The position numbers and the translations under genes are program-made. DNA of 52,005 nucleotides from Pseudomonadota bacterium (GTDB lineage: Bacteria > Pseudomonadota > Gammaproteobacteria > Steroidobacterales > Steroidobacteraceae): positions 1-52,005 of the forward strand of contig JANXOV010000066.1 in NCBI GenBank assembly GCA_025357635.1. The letters run 5' to 3'. Under the pieces are notes generated by a model that was not told the origin of the DNA, did no database searches, and saw nothing but the letters and a program-made list of their open reading frames with translations. How positions within the stretch are numbered: position 1 is the first letter of the stretch; every line of letters starts with the position of its first letter. Shown piece after piece: positions 23,470 through 31,857 of this stretch.

Positions 23470-24786
23470 TCAGGAAAAATTCCGCGGCAGCCGCCCGGTG
23501 GCCCAGATGCCCAGCGCCGAAATCAGGCCCGGTACGGCGACGGCTGCGAATATCAGCGGAATGGGCCATCCCAGGGTCAGCATCAAAGCGCCGGCCAGCG
23601 GACCGAAGACCGAGCCCAGGCGGCCGATGCCCAGGACCGTGCCCACGCCGGTGGATCGGATCTTAGTGGGGTAGACCGACGCGATCAGCGAATACGCCCC
23701 GATCTGCGCACCCAGAACGCAAAAGCCCGTGACGAACAGAGCCGGCAGCAGCAGGACTTTGGATTCGTTTCCGAAGCCCACCATCAAGATGGCCGCGGCG
23801 GCGGTGACGCCGGCAAAGCTCATGGCGCGGAAATTGCCGAACCTGTCCATCAGGATGCCCCACGAGAAGGCGCCCAGGGTGCCGCCGAGATTGATCAGGA
23901 TGGAACTCCACAGCGCATTGGCCTGCGTCATGCCGGCAATGTGCATGAGCGTGGGAATCCAGTTGAGAAGAAAATACAGCATGAACATGTTCATGCCGAT
24001 GCTCAGGCTCAACAGCAAGGTGGTCGGCGTTCGATTCGGCCCGAATACGTCCAGCGGCGAGGACTTCTGCTGCAGCGGCGCCATCAGCGCCGGGGTCACG
24101 TCAGCCGGGATCGCCGCCAGCGGAGCGATTCTTTTCAGCAGGGCGAGGACGGCCGGTCGGTTGGCGGCGTCCAACAACAGATAGCGGATTGATTCCGGCA
24201 GCAGAAAACTGGCCGCAACGGCAATGAGGATGGGGATGATGCCGCCGATAAAAAAAATCGAGGGCCATCCGAACTGCGGAATCGCCCAGCGCGCCAGCAG
24301 TCCACCCAGCATCGACCCCAGCGGCAGGCCGCAAAAGGCCACGGCGGTGATGGTGCCGCGCAGTCGCGTGGGCGAGTACTCGTTCACCAGCGAGATGAGA
24401 TTGGGCAGCGCGCCACCCAATCCGATGCCGGTGAGGAATCGCAGCAGGGTCAATTCCGGCACCGAGGTCACCCGCGTAGTCGCCAGAGTGAGCAGTCCGA
24501 ACAACAGCGTGGCGGCGATGATGAGCCATTTGCGCCCGAAGCGGTCCGCCAGCGGACCCAGCCCCAGGGCCCCGACAATCATGCCGGCGGGGGCCGCCAT
24601 GAACACCGGTCCCAGATCCTTGGGCTGCAGGCCCCAGTCGTGCGCCAGCGCCGGCGCGGCGACGCCGATGAGCTGAATGTCCATTCCGTCCAGCAAGCCG
24701 ATGCTCAGACAAATGGCGATGGCCTGCCATTGGAATCGGCTCAAGGGCGCTGCGTCTATGAATGACTCGATATCGATGGATGACAT
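23470..24786 (-). CDS. MFS transporter, aromatic acid:H+ symporter type
   Basis: A 438-residue, 12-helix transporter. It has LDGMDIQLIGVAAPAL in helix 1, LGPLADRFGRKW in the loop 2-3, and LRFLTGIGLGGALPNLISLVNEY in helix 4, which is typical of the aromatic acid:H+ symporter (PcaK/BenK) group. Its job is import of an aromatic carboxylate through the inner membrane. It is divergent from the CsrA-like gene and ends about 100 bases from the start of the bufferin-like gene, on the same strand. It could supply the aromatic island 5 kb away; no direct proof. Confidence 0.88.
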   Translation of the reverse strand: MSSIDIESFIDAAPLSRFQWQAIAICLSIGLLDGMDIQLIGVAAPALAHDWGLQPKDLGPVFMAAPAGMIVGALGLGPLADRFGRKWLIIAATLLFGLLTLATTRVTSVPELTLLRFLTGIGLGGALPNLISLVNEYSPTRLRGTITAVAFCGLPLGSMLGGLLARWAIPQFGWPSIFFIGGIIPILIAVAASFLLPESIRYLLLDAANRPAVLALLKRIAPLAAIPADVTPALMAPLQQKSSPLDVFGPNRTPTTLLLSLSIGMNMFMLYFLLNWIPTLMHIAGMTQANALWSSILINLGGTLGAFSWGILMDRFGNFRAMSFAGVTAAAAILMVGFGNESKVLLLPALFVTGFCVLGAQIGAYSLIASVYPTKIRSTGVGTVLGIGRLGSVFGPLAGALMLTLGWPIPLIFAAVAVPGLISALGIWATGRLPRNFS

Positions 24787-24883
24787 GGCGAGGTTGACCT
24801 GTGATGGCGCGCGCTAACTGTAGCTTGGAATCTGATCTGCGTGTAGGCTTTGACCCTTGGCTGGGTTTGAAGTGTGTTCGCGT

Positions 24884-25132
24884 ATGCTTTGTTTTACGCG
24901 CCGCGCAGGGCAGAAGCTGCGGATCGGCAATGACATCGTGATGTCGGTGCAACGTGTGCGGGGCGGCTCGGTGCGGCTGGGTTTCGATGTCCCGCCGGAT
25001 GTGAGCGTCGATCGCGAGGAGATCGCGGAATTCAAGAAACGCGAGCGCGTCGCCGCCAATCTCAAACAAGTGGCCGATCGCAAACCGGTCAGGTCCGCTG
25101 CGAAGAAAAAATCACGCAACCACTCCGCGTAG
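24884..25132 (+). CDS. CsrA/RsmA-like RNA-binding protein with basic tail
   Basis: From the ATG at 24884 the protein has 82 residues. The first 50 match CsrA: MLCFTRRAGQKLRIG, then VQRVRGGSVRLGFDVPPDVSVDREEI, with the conserved Leu2-x-x-x-Arg-Arg region and the RNA-contacting Arg of VDREEI (normally VHREEI). The remaining 32 residues form an unusual basic tail (KPVRSAAKKKSRNHSA). CsrA proteins bind GGA motifs in mRNA leaders and repress translation. Housekeeping CsrA is about 60 residues and usually lies near alaS; this is therefore probably a second copy. The gene converges on the CoA-transferase gene and their 3' ends overlap by 21 bases. Confidence 0.8.
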   Translation: MLCFTRRAGQKLRIGNDIVMSVQRVRGGSVRLGFDVPPDVSVDREEIAEFKKRERVAANLKQVADRKPVRSAAKKKSRNHSA

Positions 25133-26335
25133 TTTGAGCGCACTGAATTCATCGCCGGGTATGCCGGCCTCTGCGGCCAGCACCGCCGCCGTGTGTTGTC
25201 CCAACAGCGGCGGGGGCACTGCATAGTCCAGCGACGTGCGCGAATACAAGATGGGATTGCGCACCTGCGCAACCGTGCCGCCCAGCGGATGCGCCAGGTC
25301 CAATCGCATCTGCCGGTACCGGACCTGCGGGTCGGCAAACACCGCGGCCAGATCGTTGATGGGTCCGCACGGAACGCTGTTGTCGGTGAGCGCCTGCAGC
25401 CACTGCGCTTGCGTGCGTTCGCGGCACCAGTTCTCCAGTTCGGGTATCAGTTCACGGCGGTTCGCCACGCGCGCCGCATTGCTGGCGAAGCGCGGATCCT
25501 GAGCGAGTGACTCCCGGCCGGCGATGCGGCAGAAGTCGGCGAACTGACGGTCATTGCCGATGGCGAGCATGAAGGCGCCATCCTTGGCCGGCATGGCCTG
25601 ATAGGGCACGAGGTTGGGATGCGCGCTGCCCATGCGCTGCGGCACGCGCCCCGTCAGGAGATAGTTCAGGTTCTGGTTGGCGAGCATCGCCACCTGCGTG
25701 TCCAGCAGGCTCAGATCGATATGCTGACCCAAGCCGGATCCGCGCCGCTCATACAAAGCGGCCGTGATGGCGGCGACCGCATACATGCCCGTCATCAAAT
25801 CCGCCACGGCCACGCCGGCTTTTTGCGGTGCGCCGCCGGCGGACTCCGGCGGATTGCCGGTAAGGCTCATCAGTCCGCCGCGGCCTTGAATCATGGCATC
25901 GTAGCCGGCACCGGCCGCATCCGGTCCGTCCTGTCCGAAGGCGGAAATGGAACAGTAGATCAGGGACGGATTGATTCTCTGCAGCGCAGGCCAATCCAGT
26001 GCGTACTTTGCCAGTCCACCCACTTTGAAATTTTCCACGAACACGTCCGCGCGCTGCGCCAGTTTGCGGATGAGTTCCTGACCCTCTGCTTGCGCGATGT
26101 CGATGGCGAGGGAGCGCTTGGCGCGATTGGTGCTCAGAAAGTACGCCGACTCGGTGCTGTCGCGGCCTTGCGTGTCGGCAAGCCAGGGGGGTCCCCATTG
26201 GCGCGTGTCATCGCCGGCGCCCGGCTTTTCGACTTTCCAGACATCCGCGCCGAAATCAGCCAGACATTGCGTGGCCCAGGGTCCCGCCAGAATGCGGCTC
26301 AAATCCAGAACTTTGACTCCTGACAGCGGCCCCAT
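25112..26335 (-). CDS. Family III CoA-transferase (CaiB/BaiF)
   Basis: A 407-residue CoA-transferase with VKVLDLSRILAGPWATQ, FGADVWKVEKPGAGDDTR, the active-site aspartate region GYDAMIQGRGG and DLMTGMYAV. Enzymes of this family move CoA between carboxylic acids, usually from succinyl-CoA or an acyl-CoA product to a fresh substrate. It is a plausible activator or recycler for an acid in the neighbouring aromatic pathway, though it is separated from it by other operons. Its 3' end overlaps the CsrA-like gene on the other strand. Confidence 0.9.
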   Translation of the reverse strand: MGPLSGVKVLDLSRILAGPWATQCLADFGADVWKVEKPGAGDDTRQWGPPWLADTQGRDSTESAYFLSTNRAKRSLAIDIAQAEGQELIRKLAQRADVFVENFKVGGLAKYALDWPALQRINPSLIYCSISAFGQDGPDAAGAGYDAMIQGRGGLMSLTGNPPESAGGAPQKAGVAVADLMTGMYAVAAITAALYERRGSGLGQHIDLSLLDTQVAMLANQNLNYLLTGRVPQRMGSAHPNLVPYQAMPAKDGAFMLAIGNDRQFADFCRIAGRESLAQDPRFASNAARVANRRELIPELENWCRERTQAQWLQALTDNSVPCGPINDLAAVFADPQVRYRQMRLDLAHPLGGTVAQVRNPILYSRTSLDYAVPPPLLGQHTAAVLAAEAGIPGDEFSALKLRGVVA

Positions 26336-26534
26336 GACGCCTCACATTGATTATGGTGAATTGCGAACGCCCGCTGCGATTCGCGTTTTTTCGATCATAG
26401 CCTCAGATGCAGCGTGCGTGGCGCACACTTTCGTCTCTTCTCGACGACGCGCAGCCCTGCGCTGTCAACGCTTTGAGTACATGACCCGTTGCTTGCGATC
26501 AGACGGTTCGTACTATCGAAGGAGCATTGTCATC

Positions 26535-28484
26535 ATGTCGAGCAGACACTTACGCTTGTTGTTGAGCGGCGCACTGGCGCTGACCCTGGCCGCCTGTGGC
26601 GGCGGTTCGGGCGGCGTCGCCACGAATCCGCCGGGCACCGCGCCGCAGTCCGCCGTGGTTCCCATGATTTTGAGCGATGCCTCCAGCGAGGACTGGGCGC
26701 TGATCGGCGTCAAGGTGCTGAGCATCGATCTGATGCCGCAGGGCGGCGGCACGCCGGTGACCGTGTTCACGGCGCAATCACCGGTACCGTCAGTGAATCT
26801 GGCGCAGCTGGATCAACTCGGCGAGATTCTCGCCAATGCCAGCGTGCCCTTGGGGACTTACACGGGAGCCACGCTGACCGTGGGCGCCAATCCAGGCGAT
26901 GTGCTGCTCACGGTGGCAGCGGACCCGCAGCCCGGCTTCGACGGGGTTCCCGGCAGCAGCATTCCGGCGGATCAAATTCAGATTCAAGGCAAAAAGGGCA
27001 GCGCGCCCAATCTCAGCGTGCCGGTCAAGGTGGCGTTCGCATCGCCGTGGGTGGTGGGTGCGGATAGCAACGGCGCCCTGGATCTGGAAGTGGATCTGTC
27101 GCATCCGGCCTTCATCATCGGTCATCAGCGTCCGGGCGCGGCGGCCACGATCTGGGCCGTCAATTTTAACGGTCCGGTGCGTCATCATCACCGCAAGGAT
27201 CTGAGGCGGTTGGTGCTGCGTCACTCGTATGGTCATGTCACGGCCGTGGCGGCGGACAATGCCTCGATCACCCTGGCCAAGGATCTGCCGGCGCTGCCCG
27301 TGCAGAACCCGCAAACGCCGGTGAGCACGGCGGTCTCGCTGCAAATTCAGGCCGATGCCCTCAACGGCACCTATCTGTATGACGTGGATGCCAAGACGCG
27401 CACACTGATCAAGGACTTCGCCGCGCAGGCCGCGACTTTGGTGGGCAAGTATCTTCGCGTCGCGGCCCGTTATCAGCAGGACGGCACGCTGGTGGCGACC
27501 CGCATCTGGGTCGCGAGCGATTTCAACAGCGTCTGGCTGAGTCCTGAAGGACATGTGCTGCATGTGGATGCGGCCAATGGCGTGATCGAAGTGGCCGGGG
27601 AATCCGGTGCGCCGGTGTCGTTGAGCGTAGATGCGAACACGCAGTTCTTTTTCCGCACCCCGCAGGATGCGCAGGCTGACGCGGCGCCCATCGGCACCGG
27701 CACTGCGTTCCTGGCTTCGCACAATCTGGTGCGCGGATTCAAGATCCACGCCAGCCTGGTTGACCCGCTGGCGGCAACCTGGGTGGCGCAGAGCATCGAC
27801 ATCGAAACCGCGGTGTACGATGGCCGCATCACGGCCGCCGATCCGGCCGGCTTCGTGCAGACCCGCAGCTTCCGGCGGGCGAGCGATGACTACAGCTATC
27901 AGCTGAACTACATACCCGGTGATGACCCCAATGGCACCGATGCCAACGGCGCTGCGATCACTGGATTCAAGTGGTGGAATTTTGCCTACCCGAGCCTGAC
28001 CAACAGCGGCGCGACGGCGGCCGATGCGTTCATCGCCGCGACCAACGGCAGCGTGGATTTCGGCGGCACGGTTGGCAGTCTGACGCCCTGGGGCATCACT
28101 TTTGCATGCTGGAATCAGACCTCAAACCCGGATGGCTGGTCGGCGGCGAACACGGTGCTCGTACCGACTCGCCTGCCGCTGGGCACGGTCGCCAATGCGT
28201 ATGCGAACGGAAGCTTCACGCTGACGGTTCCCGGCGGCGTGACCGCCGCAACGGTGCAGATCAGCAGCAGCGCCGGGTCGGCGACGCTTGCCTACCAGAT
28301 CGATCGCAGCGGCGGCTTGGTCACCATCAGTCCGGTGGACGTCACCAGCAGCGAGGGCATGAGCGCTCTCACGGCCGGATTGATCAGCGGAACGCTCGTG
28401 AAGGTCTACGGCGTACCGCAGGCAGATGGGTCGATCAAGGCTTATGCGATCGCATACTACACGGGGGATGCGCCGGCGAATTAA
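26535..28484 (+). CDS. Large lipoprotein with DUF4382-like N-terminal domain
   Basis: A 649-residue lipoprotein from the ATG at 26535 with GGAG 14 bases upstream. The signal ends in LTLAAC (Cys21), followed by GGGSGG. Residues about 45-200 read like a DUF4382 domain (LIGVKVLSIDLMPQGG, LGTYTGATLTVG, LDLEVDLSHPAFII). Then come about 400 residues of beta-rich sequence with two DUF5666-like stretches (GHVTAVAADNASITL; GHVLHVDAANGVIEVAGE). The function is unknown; it is probably outer-membrane anchored. The open frame begins at 26097 but that part overlaps the CoA-transferase and lacks a signal at its N terminus. The 199-base gap 26336-26534 shows no other gene. Confidence 0.7.
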   Translation: MSSRHLRLLLSGALALTLAACGGGSGGVATNPPGTAPQSAVVPMILSDASSEDWALIGVKVLSIDLMPQGGGTPVTVFTAQSPVPSVNLAQLDQLGEILANASVPLGTYTGATLTVGANPGDVLLTVAADPQPGFDGVPGSSIPADQIQIQGKKGSAPNLSVPVKVAFASPWVVGADSNGALDLEVDLSHPAFIIGHQRPGAAATIWAVNFNGPVRHHHRKDLRRLVLRHSYGHVTAVAADNASITLAKDLPALPVQNPQTPVSTAVSLQIQADALNGTYLYDVDAKTRTLIKDFAAQAATLVGKYLRVAARYQQDGTLVATRIWVASDFNSVWLSPEGHVLHVDAANGVIEVAGESGAPVSLSVDANTQFFFRTPQDAQADAAPIGTGTAFLASHNLVRGFKIHASLVDPLAATWVAQSIDIETAVYDGRITAADPAGFVQTRSFRRASDDYSYQLNYIPGDDPNGTDANGAAITGFKWWNFAYPSLTNSGATAADAFIAATNGSVDFGGTVGSLTPWGITFACWNQTSNPDGWSAANTVLVPTRLPLGTVANAYANGSFTLTVPGGVTAATVQISSSAGSATLAYQIDRSGGLVTISPVDVTSSEGMSALTAGLISGTLVKVYGVPQADGSIKAYAIAYYTGDAPAN

Positions 28485-28505
28485 GCATCGATCGCCTTGT
28501 TCGCG

Positions 28506-28534
28506 ACTGCCGCCGGCTACTCCCCGGCGGCAGT
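28506..28534. terminator. GC-rich hairpin between convergent genes
   Basis: A perfect 11-base-pair stem (28506-28516 with 28524-28534; ACTGCCGCCGG pairing with CCGGCGGCAGT) and a 7-base loop lie just after the lipoprotein stop. The stem includes the last codons and stop of the convergent esterase. There is no T run on either side, so it is only a candidate bidirectional terminator or 3'-end stabiliser. Confidence 0.4.
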
Positions 28535-29482
28535 TGCGTCATGCGCACCGGTGGCCGCCAGTCTGAGTGCAACGGCCATCGCGTCGATGGCCACGTGCGC
28601 CGCCGGAATCACGCGCCCCATCGTGACGAAGCCGTGAATCTGACCCGGAATACGCCAAACGCTCACCGGCACACCGGCGCGAACCAGTTTGAATGCATAG
28701 TCCTCGCCTTCGTCGCGCAGCGGATCAAATTCGGCCGTCAGGACAAACGCCGGTGGCAGTGCGGAGAAGTCCGCCGCATGGGCAGGTGACAGACGCCAGT
28801 CGGTCAGGTTCTTGAAGCCGCCCAGATAGTGCCGGTGAAACCACTGTTGGTTGGCGCGCGTCAGCAGATAGCCGTCGGCGAACGCACGCTGCGATTCGGA
28901 CTTCATCTGAAAGTCGGTCGCCGGATAAATCAGAAGCTGATACGCAATTCGCGGTCCTCGTTCATCGCGCGCGCGCAAGCAGGCCACGGCTGAAAAATTG
29001 CCGCCGGCGCTGTCGCCGCCGACGGCGATGTGATCCGGATCACCGCCCAGCGCGACTGCCTGTCCGGCCACCCAGCACAAGGCGGCATAGGCATCGTCGA
29101 GGCCCGCGGGGAAGGGATGTTCGGGGGCCAGCCGGTAGTCCACCGACACCACAATGTGCTGCGAGCCGTTGGCCAATGCGCGGCACACCGGGTCGACGGA
29201 ATTCAAATTGCCCAGCACCCAGCCGCCGCCATGCAGGTACACGAGGATGGGCAGACGCTTGGCGGCAGATGCCGGTCGATAGTAGCGCAGGCCGATGGGG
29301 CCGCGCGGCCCGGGTGCGCTCACTTCGCGCACTTCCGCGACCGGCTGCGGATCGGCGGCAAGATAAGGACGGCCGGCATCGTAGAAGCCGCGCGCGGCCA
29401 CGGCGCTGAGGGCTTCATAGGGCGGGATGCCCGATGCGGCGATGCGCGCGAGCAGGGTCTGAGCGTCGTTGTCGAGTTGCAT
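28517..29482 (-). CDS. Alpha/beta hydrolase, hormone-sensitive-lipase (family IV) esterase
   Basis: A 321-residue esterase from the ATG at 29482. It has the oxyanion-hole motif YLHGGGWV, the nucleophile GDSAGG, the acid in AEFDPLRDEGEDY and the histidine in IPGQIHGF, all in the order and spacing of bacterial hormone-sensitive-lipase-type esterases. The frame is open back to 30277, but that stretch lies antisense to the DadA-like gene and has no relation to the family, so it is excluded. It hydrolyses short-chain esters or lactones in the cytoplasm; no substrate can be named. It is divergent from the dehydrogenase with a 60-base gap. Confidence 0.9.
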   Translation of the reverse strand: MQLDNDAQTLLARIAASGIPPYEALSAVAARGFYDAGRPYLAADPQPVAEVREVSAPGPRGPIGLRYYRPASAAKRLPILVYLHGGGWVLGNLNSVDPVCRALANGSQHIVVSVDYRLAPEHPFPAGLDDAYAALCWVAGQAVALGGDPDHIAVGGDSAGGNFSAVACLRARDERGPRIAYQLLIYPATDFQMKSESQRAFADGYLLTRANQQWFHRHYLGGFKNLTDWRLSPAHAADFSALPPAFVLTAEFDPLRDEGEDYAFKLVRAGVPVSVWRIPGQIHGFVTMGRVIPAAHVAIDAMAVALRLAATGAHDATAAGE

Positions 29483-29542
29483 GCCGCCATCGTACGGCGT
29501 CTTGAAAAATCTTTCGACAATTCCGCGGGGCAGTTGAATATC

Positions 29543-30850
29543 ATGTCGCCTTCGCCAAAGAACACAAACATGCACGTCATCGTCATCGGAGCCGGGCTGG
29601 CCGGTCTCACCACCGCCTACTATCTGCAGCGCGACGGCGCGCAAGTCACCGTCATCGACCGTGCGGCCGGCCCTGGCCTGGAGACCAGCTTTGCCAATGG
29701 TGCATTGCTGCACCCGAGCCTGGTCGAGCCGTGGAATTCCCCCGGTGTTTTCTGGCAGGTGCTGCGCTGGATCGGCCGCGAAGACGCGCCCATGCTGTTG
29801 CGCGCCAAAGCAATCCCTGGCTTGCTCACCTGGGGCCCGCGTTTTCTGCGCAACTCCACGCCGGAGCGCTTTGCGCTCAATACGCAGAAGAATCTTCGCC
29901 TGGCCATCTACAGCCTGCAATTGATGCAGCAGATCCGCGAGCAGACGCCGATCCGTTACGAGCATCAAGCACGCGGCTTGATCGCCGTGTTTCGCAGCGA
30001 AGCGATGCAACGACAGATGTTGCATGCTGCCGAGGCGCTGGCGCGGCACGGTCTGGCGTTCCGGCCGCTGGATCAAGCGGGGCTGCTTTCGTTGGAGCCG
30101 GCGCTTGCGCCGATTGCCGGGCAACTCGTCGGCGGAATTCACTACCCGACCGATGAGGGCGGCGATGCGCATTTGTTCTGCCGCGAATTGACCCGCGTGC
30201 TGGAGCAGGGCGGCGCCCGGCTGCGCTTCGGACTGAGCGCGGATTCGATCCACGCGCAGGGCCGGCGCATCAGCCATATACAGTGTGCCGGGGAGTCTTT
30301 ACAGGCCGATGCCTATGTGCTCGCGGCCGGCAGTTATTCGCCGCTGTTGGCCCGCTCTGCGGGGCTGAGTCTTCCCATCCGTCCCGGCAAGGGATATTCG
30401 ATCACCATGCCGCGTGGACGCGCTGCGCAGGCCGCGCCGCGCATCGGCATCATAGATGCCGACCTGCATGCCGTTGTCGTGCCGGTGGGCGAGGACCGCG
30501 TTCGGGTCGCCGGAACGGCGGAGCTGGCTGGTTACGATCTGTCCATCCGGCCGCAGCGCATCGAGAATCTCAAGCGTCTGCTGGAGCGCATGTTCCCGCG
30601 CTTTGCAGAAAAAATGACTTCCGGGGACTTTCTTCCCTGGACCGGACTGCGACCAATGTGCGCCGACGGCGTGCCGATTCTCGGCGCCACGCGGCTCGAC
30701 AATCTGTTCTTGAATACCGGGCACGGGCATCTGGGCTGGACGCTGGCGGCAGCGTCCGGACGTCTCGTTGCCGACAGCGTCGTCCGGCGCGCGCCGTCCG
30801 CTGCGGTTGCAGTGGATCCGGCGGATTATTCCCTGCAGCGCTTCGCCTGA
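29543..30850 (+). CDS. FAD-dependent D-amino-acid dehydrogenase (DadA-like)
   Basis: A flavoprotein of 435 residues from 29543 (or 426 from the ATG at 29570, whose MHVIVIGAGLAG begins in the usual place). The ATG at 29543 has GCGGGGCAG about 10 bases upstream and is used here. It shows the dinucleotide motif GAGLAG, the ANGALLHPS segment, the GGDAHLFCRELTRVL helix, RPGKGYSI and the C-terminal LNTGHGHLGWTLAAASG. DadA-type enzymes oxidatively deaminate D-amino acids at the membrane, passing electrons to the respiratory chain. Its neighbour on the right is an arginase/ornithine cyclodeaminase pair, so an amino-acid catabolic setting is plausible. Confidence 0.85.
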   Translation: MSPSPKNTNMHVIVIGAGLAGLTTAYYLQRDGAQVTVIDRAAGPGLETSFANGALLHPSLVEPWNSPGVFWQVLRWIGREDAPMLLRAKAIPGLLTWGPRFLRNSTPERFALNTQKNLRLAIYSLQLMQQIREQTPIRYEHQARGLIAVFRSEAMQRQMLHAAEALARHGLAFRPLDQAGLLSLEPALAPIAGQLVGGIHYPTDEGGDAHLFCRELTRVLEQGGARLRFGLSADSIHAQGRRISHIQCAGESLQADAYVLAAGSYSPLLARSAGLSLPIRPGKGYSITMPRGRAAQAAPRIGIIDADLHAVVVPVGEDRVRVAGTAELAGYDLSIRPQRIENLKRLLERMFPRFAEKMTSGDFLPWTGLRPMCADGVPILGATRLDNLFLNTGHGHLGWTLAAASGRLVADSVVRRAPSAAVAVDPADYSLQRFA

Positions 30851-30930
30851 GAGATGACGAGGGCGTTCTGCGCATGGATCGCGCGGCCGCAAGCTACTTC
30901 AGTATATTGACTGCCATTGCGTGAGATCCC

Positions 30931-31845
30931 TCAGCGCCGCATCAAGGTGCTCTTGCCGAACAGCGAGGCGACCAGGTCCACCGCCACCTCGGCGGTGCGA
31001 TTTCGGATATCCAGCGCCGGATTCAGCTCCATGATGTCGAGCGATGCCATGCGGCCGGTGTCGGCGATCATTTCCATGCACAGCTGTGCTTCGCGATACG
31101 AAGGTCCGCCCGGCACCGTGGTGCCGACGCCCGGCGCGATATCCGGATCGAGAAAGTCGACATCGAAGCTGACGTGCAGATGCGCATCGGCGGGCAGATT
31201 TTCCAGTGCAATTTCCAGCGTGCGGCGCATGCCCACTTCGTCGATGTAGCGCATGTCGAACACTTCCATGCCCACTTCATGTACGAAGCGCTTCTCGCCC
31301 TGATCAACGCTGCGGATGCCGATCTGCCGGATCACGCCGGCATCGATTGCCGGGACCGCGCCGCTCATGCGGATCAATTCGTCAGGGCCGTGCCCGCACA
31401 GGCATGCCACCGGCATGCCGTGAATGTTGCCGCTCGGCGTCAGCACGCTGGTGTTGAAATCCGCATGCGCATCCAGCCAGATCACGCGCAGCGGCTGTTG
31501 ACGCTCGCGGCAACGCCGCGCCACGGCGCTGATCGAACCGATGCTCAGGCAGTGATCACCGCCCAGCAGAATCGGCAGCCGGGCGAGCGCCAGTTCGGCG
31601 GATACGGCATCGTGAACCGACTGCGTCCAGGCGCGAACCTGCTCCAGGTGCCGATACCCGGCCAGCGGCGCAAGATCCGGATTGGCCGGCCCGCTCAGAT
31701 CGCCCCGGTCCAGAACCTCCACGCCCTGGGATTCCAGCGTGGGACGGATGCGCGCGACGCGCAGGGCTTCGGGTCCCATGGACGCGCCACGCATGCCGGC
31801 GCCGATATCGGTAGGGGCGCCAATCAGGGAAACCGGAGTGGGCAT
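30931..31845 (-). CDS. rocF: Arginase
   Basis: A 304-residue ureohydrolase with all manganese-binding motifs: GGDHCLS, WLDAHADFN and SFDVDFLDP, plus VSLIGAPTDIGAG at the N terminus and MELNPALD at the C terminus. These match arginase rather than agmatinase. It converts arginine to ornithine and urea. The ornithine cyclodeaminase gene lies 12 bases upstream on the same strand, so the pair makes a two-step route from arginine to proline. A divergent Lrp/AsnC gene probably controls it. Confidence 0.9.
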   Translation of the reverse strand: MPTPVSLIGAPTDIGAGMRGASMGPEALRVARIRPTLESQGVEVLDRGDLSGPANPDLAPLAGYRHLEQVRAWTQSVHDAVSAELALARLPILLGGDHCLSIGSISAVARRCRERQQPLRVIWLDAHADFNTSVLTPSGNIHGMPVACLCGHGPDELIRMSGAVPAIDAGVIRQIGIRSVDQGEKRFVHEVGMEVFDMRYIDEVGMRRTLEIALENLPADAHLHVSFDVDFLDPDIAPGVGTTVPGGPSYREAQLCMEMIADTGRMASLDIMELNPALDIRNRTAEVAVDLVASLFGKSTLMRR

Positions 31846-31857
31846 GCGCGTTACCCG

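Noticed and set aside
23472-24786. Membership of the MFS gene in the ketosynthase/exporter operon
   Set aside because: A gap of about 100 bases separates it from the bufferin-like gene, and it is a well-defined aromatic-acid symporter; co-transcription is possible but unsupported.
29483-30277. 265-codon upstream extension of the esterase frame
   Set aside because: It lies opposite the DadA-like coding region and has no relation to esterases; the ATG at 29482 gives the normal family length.
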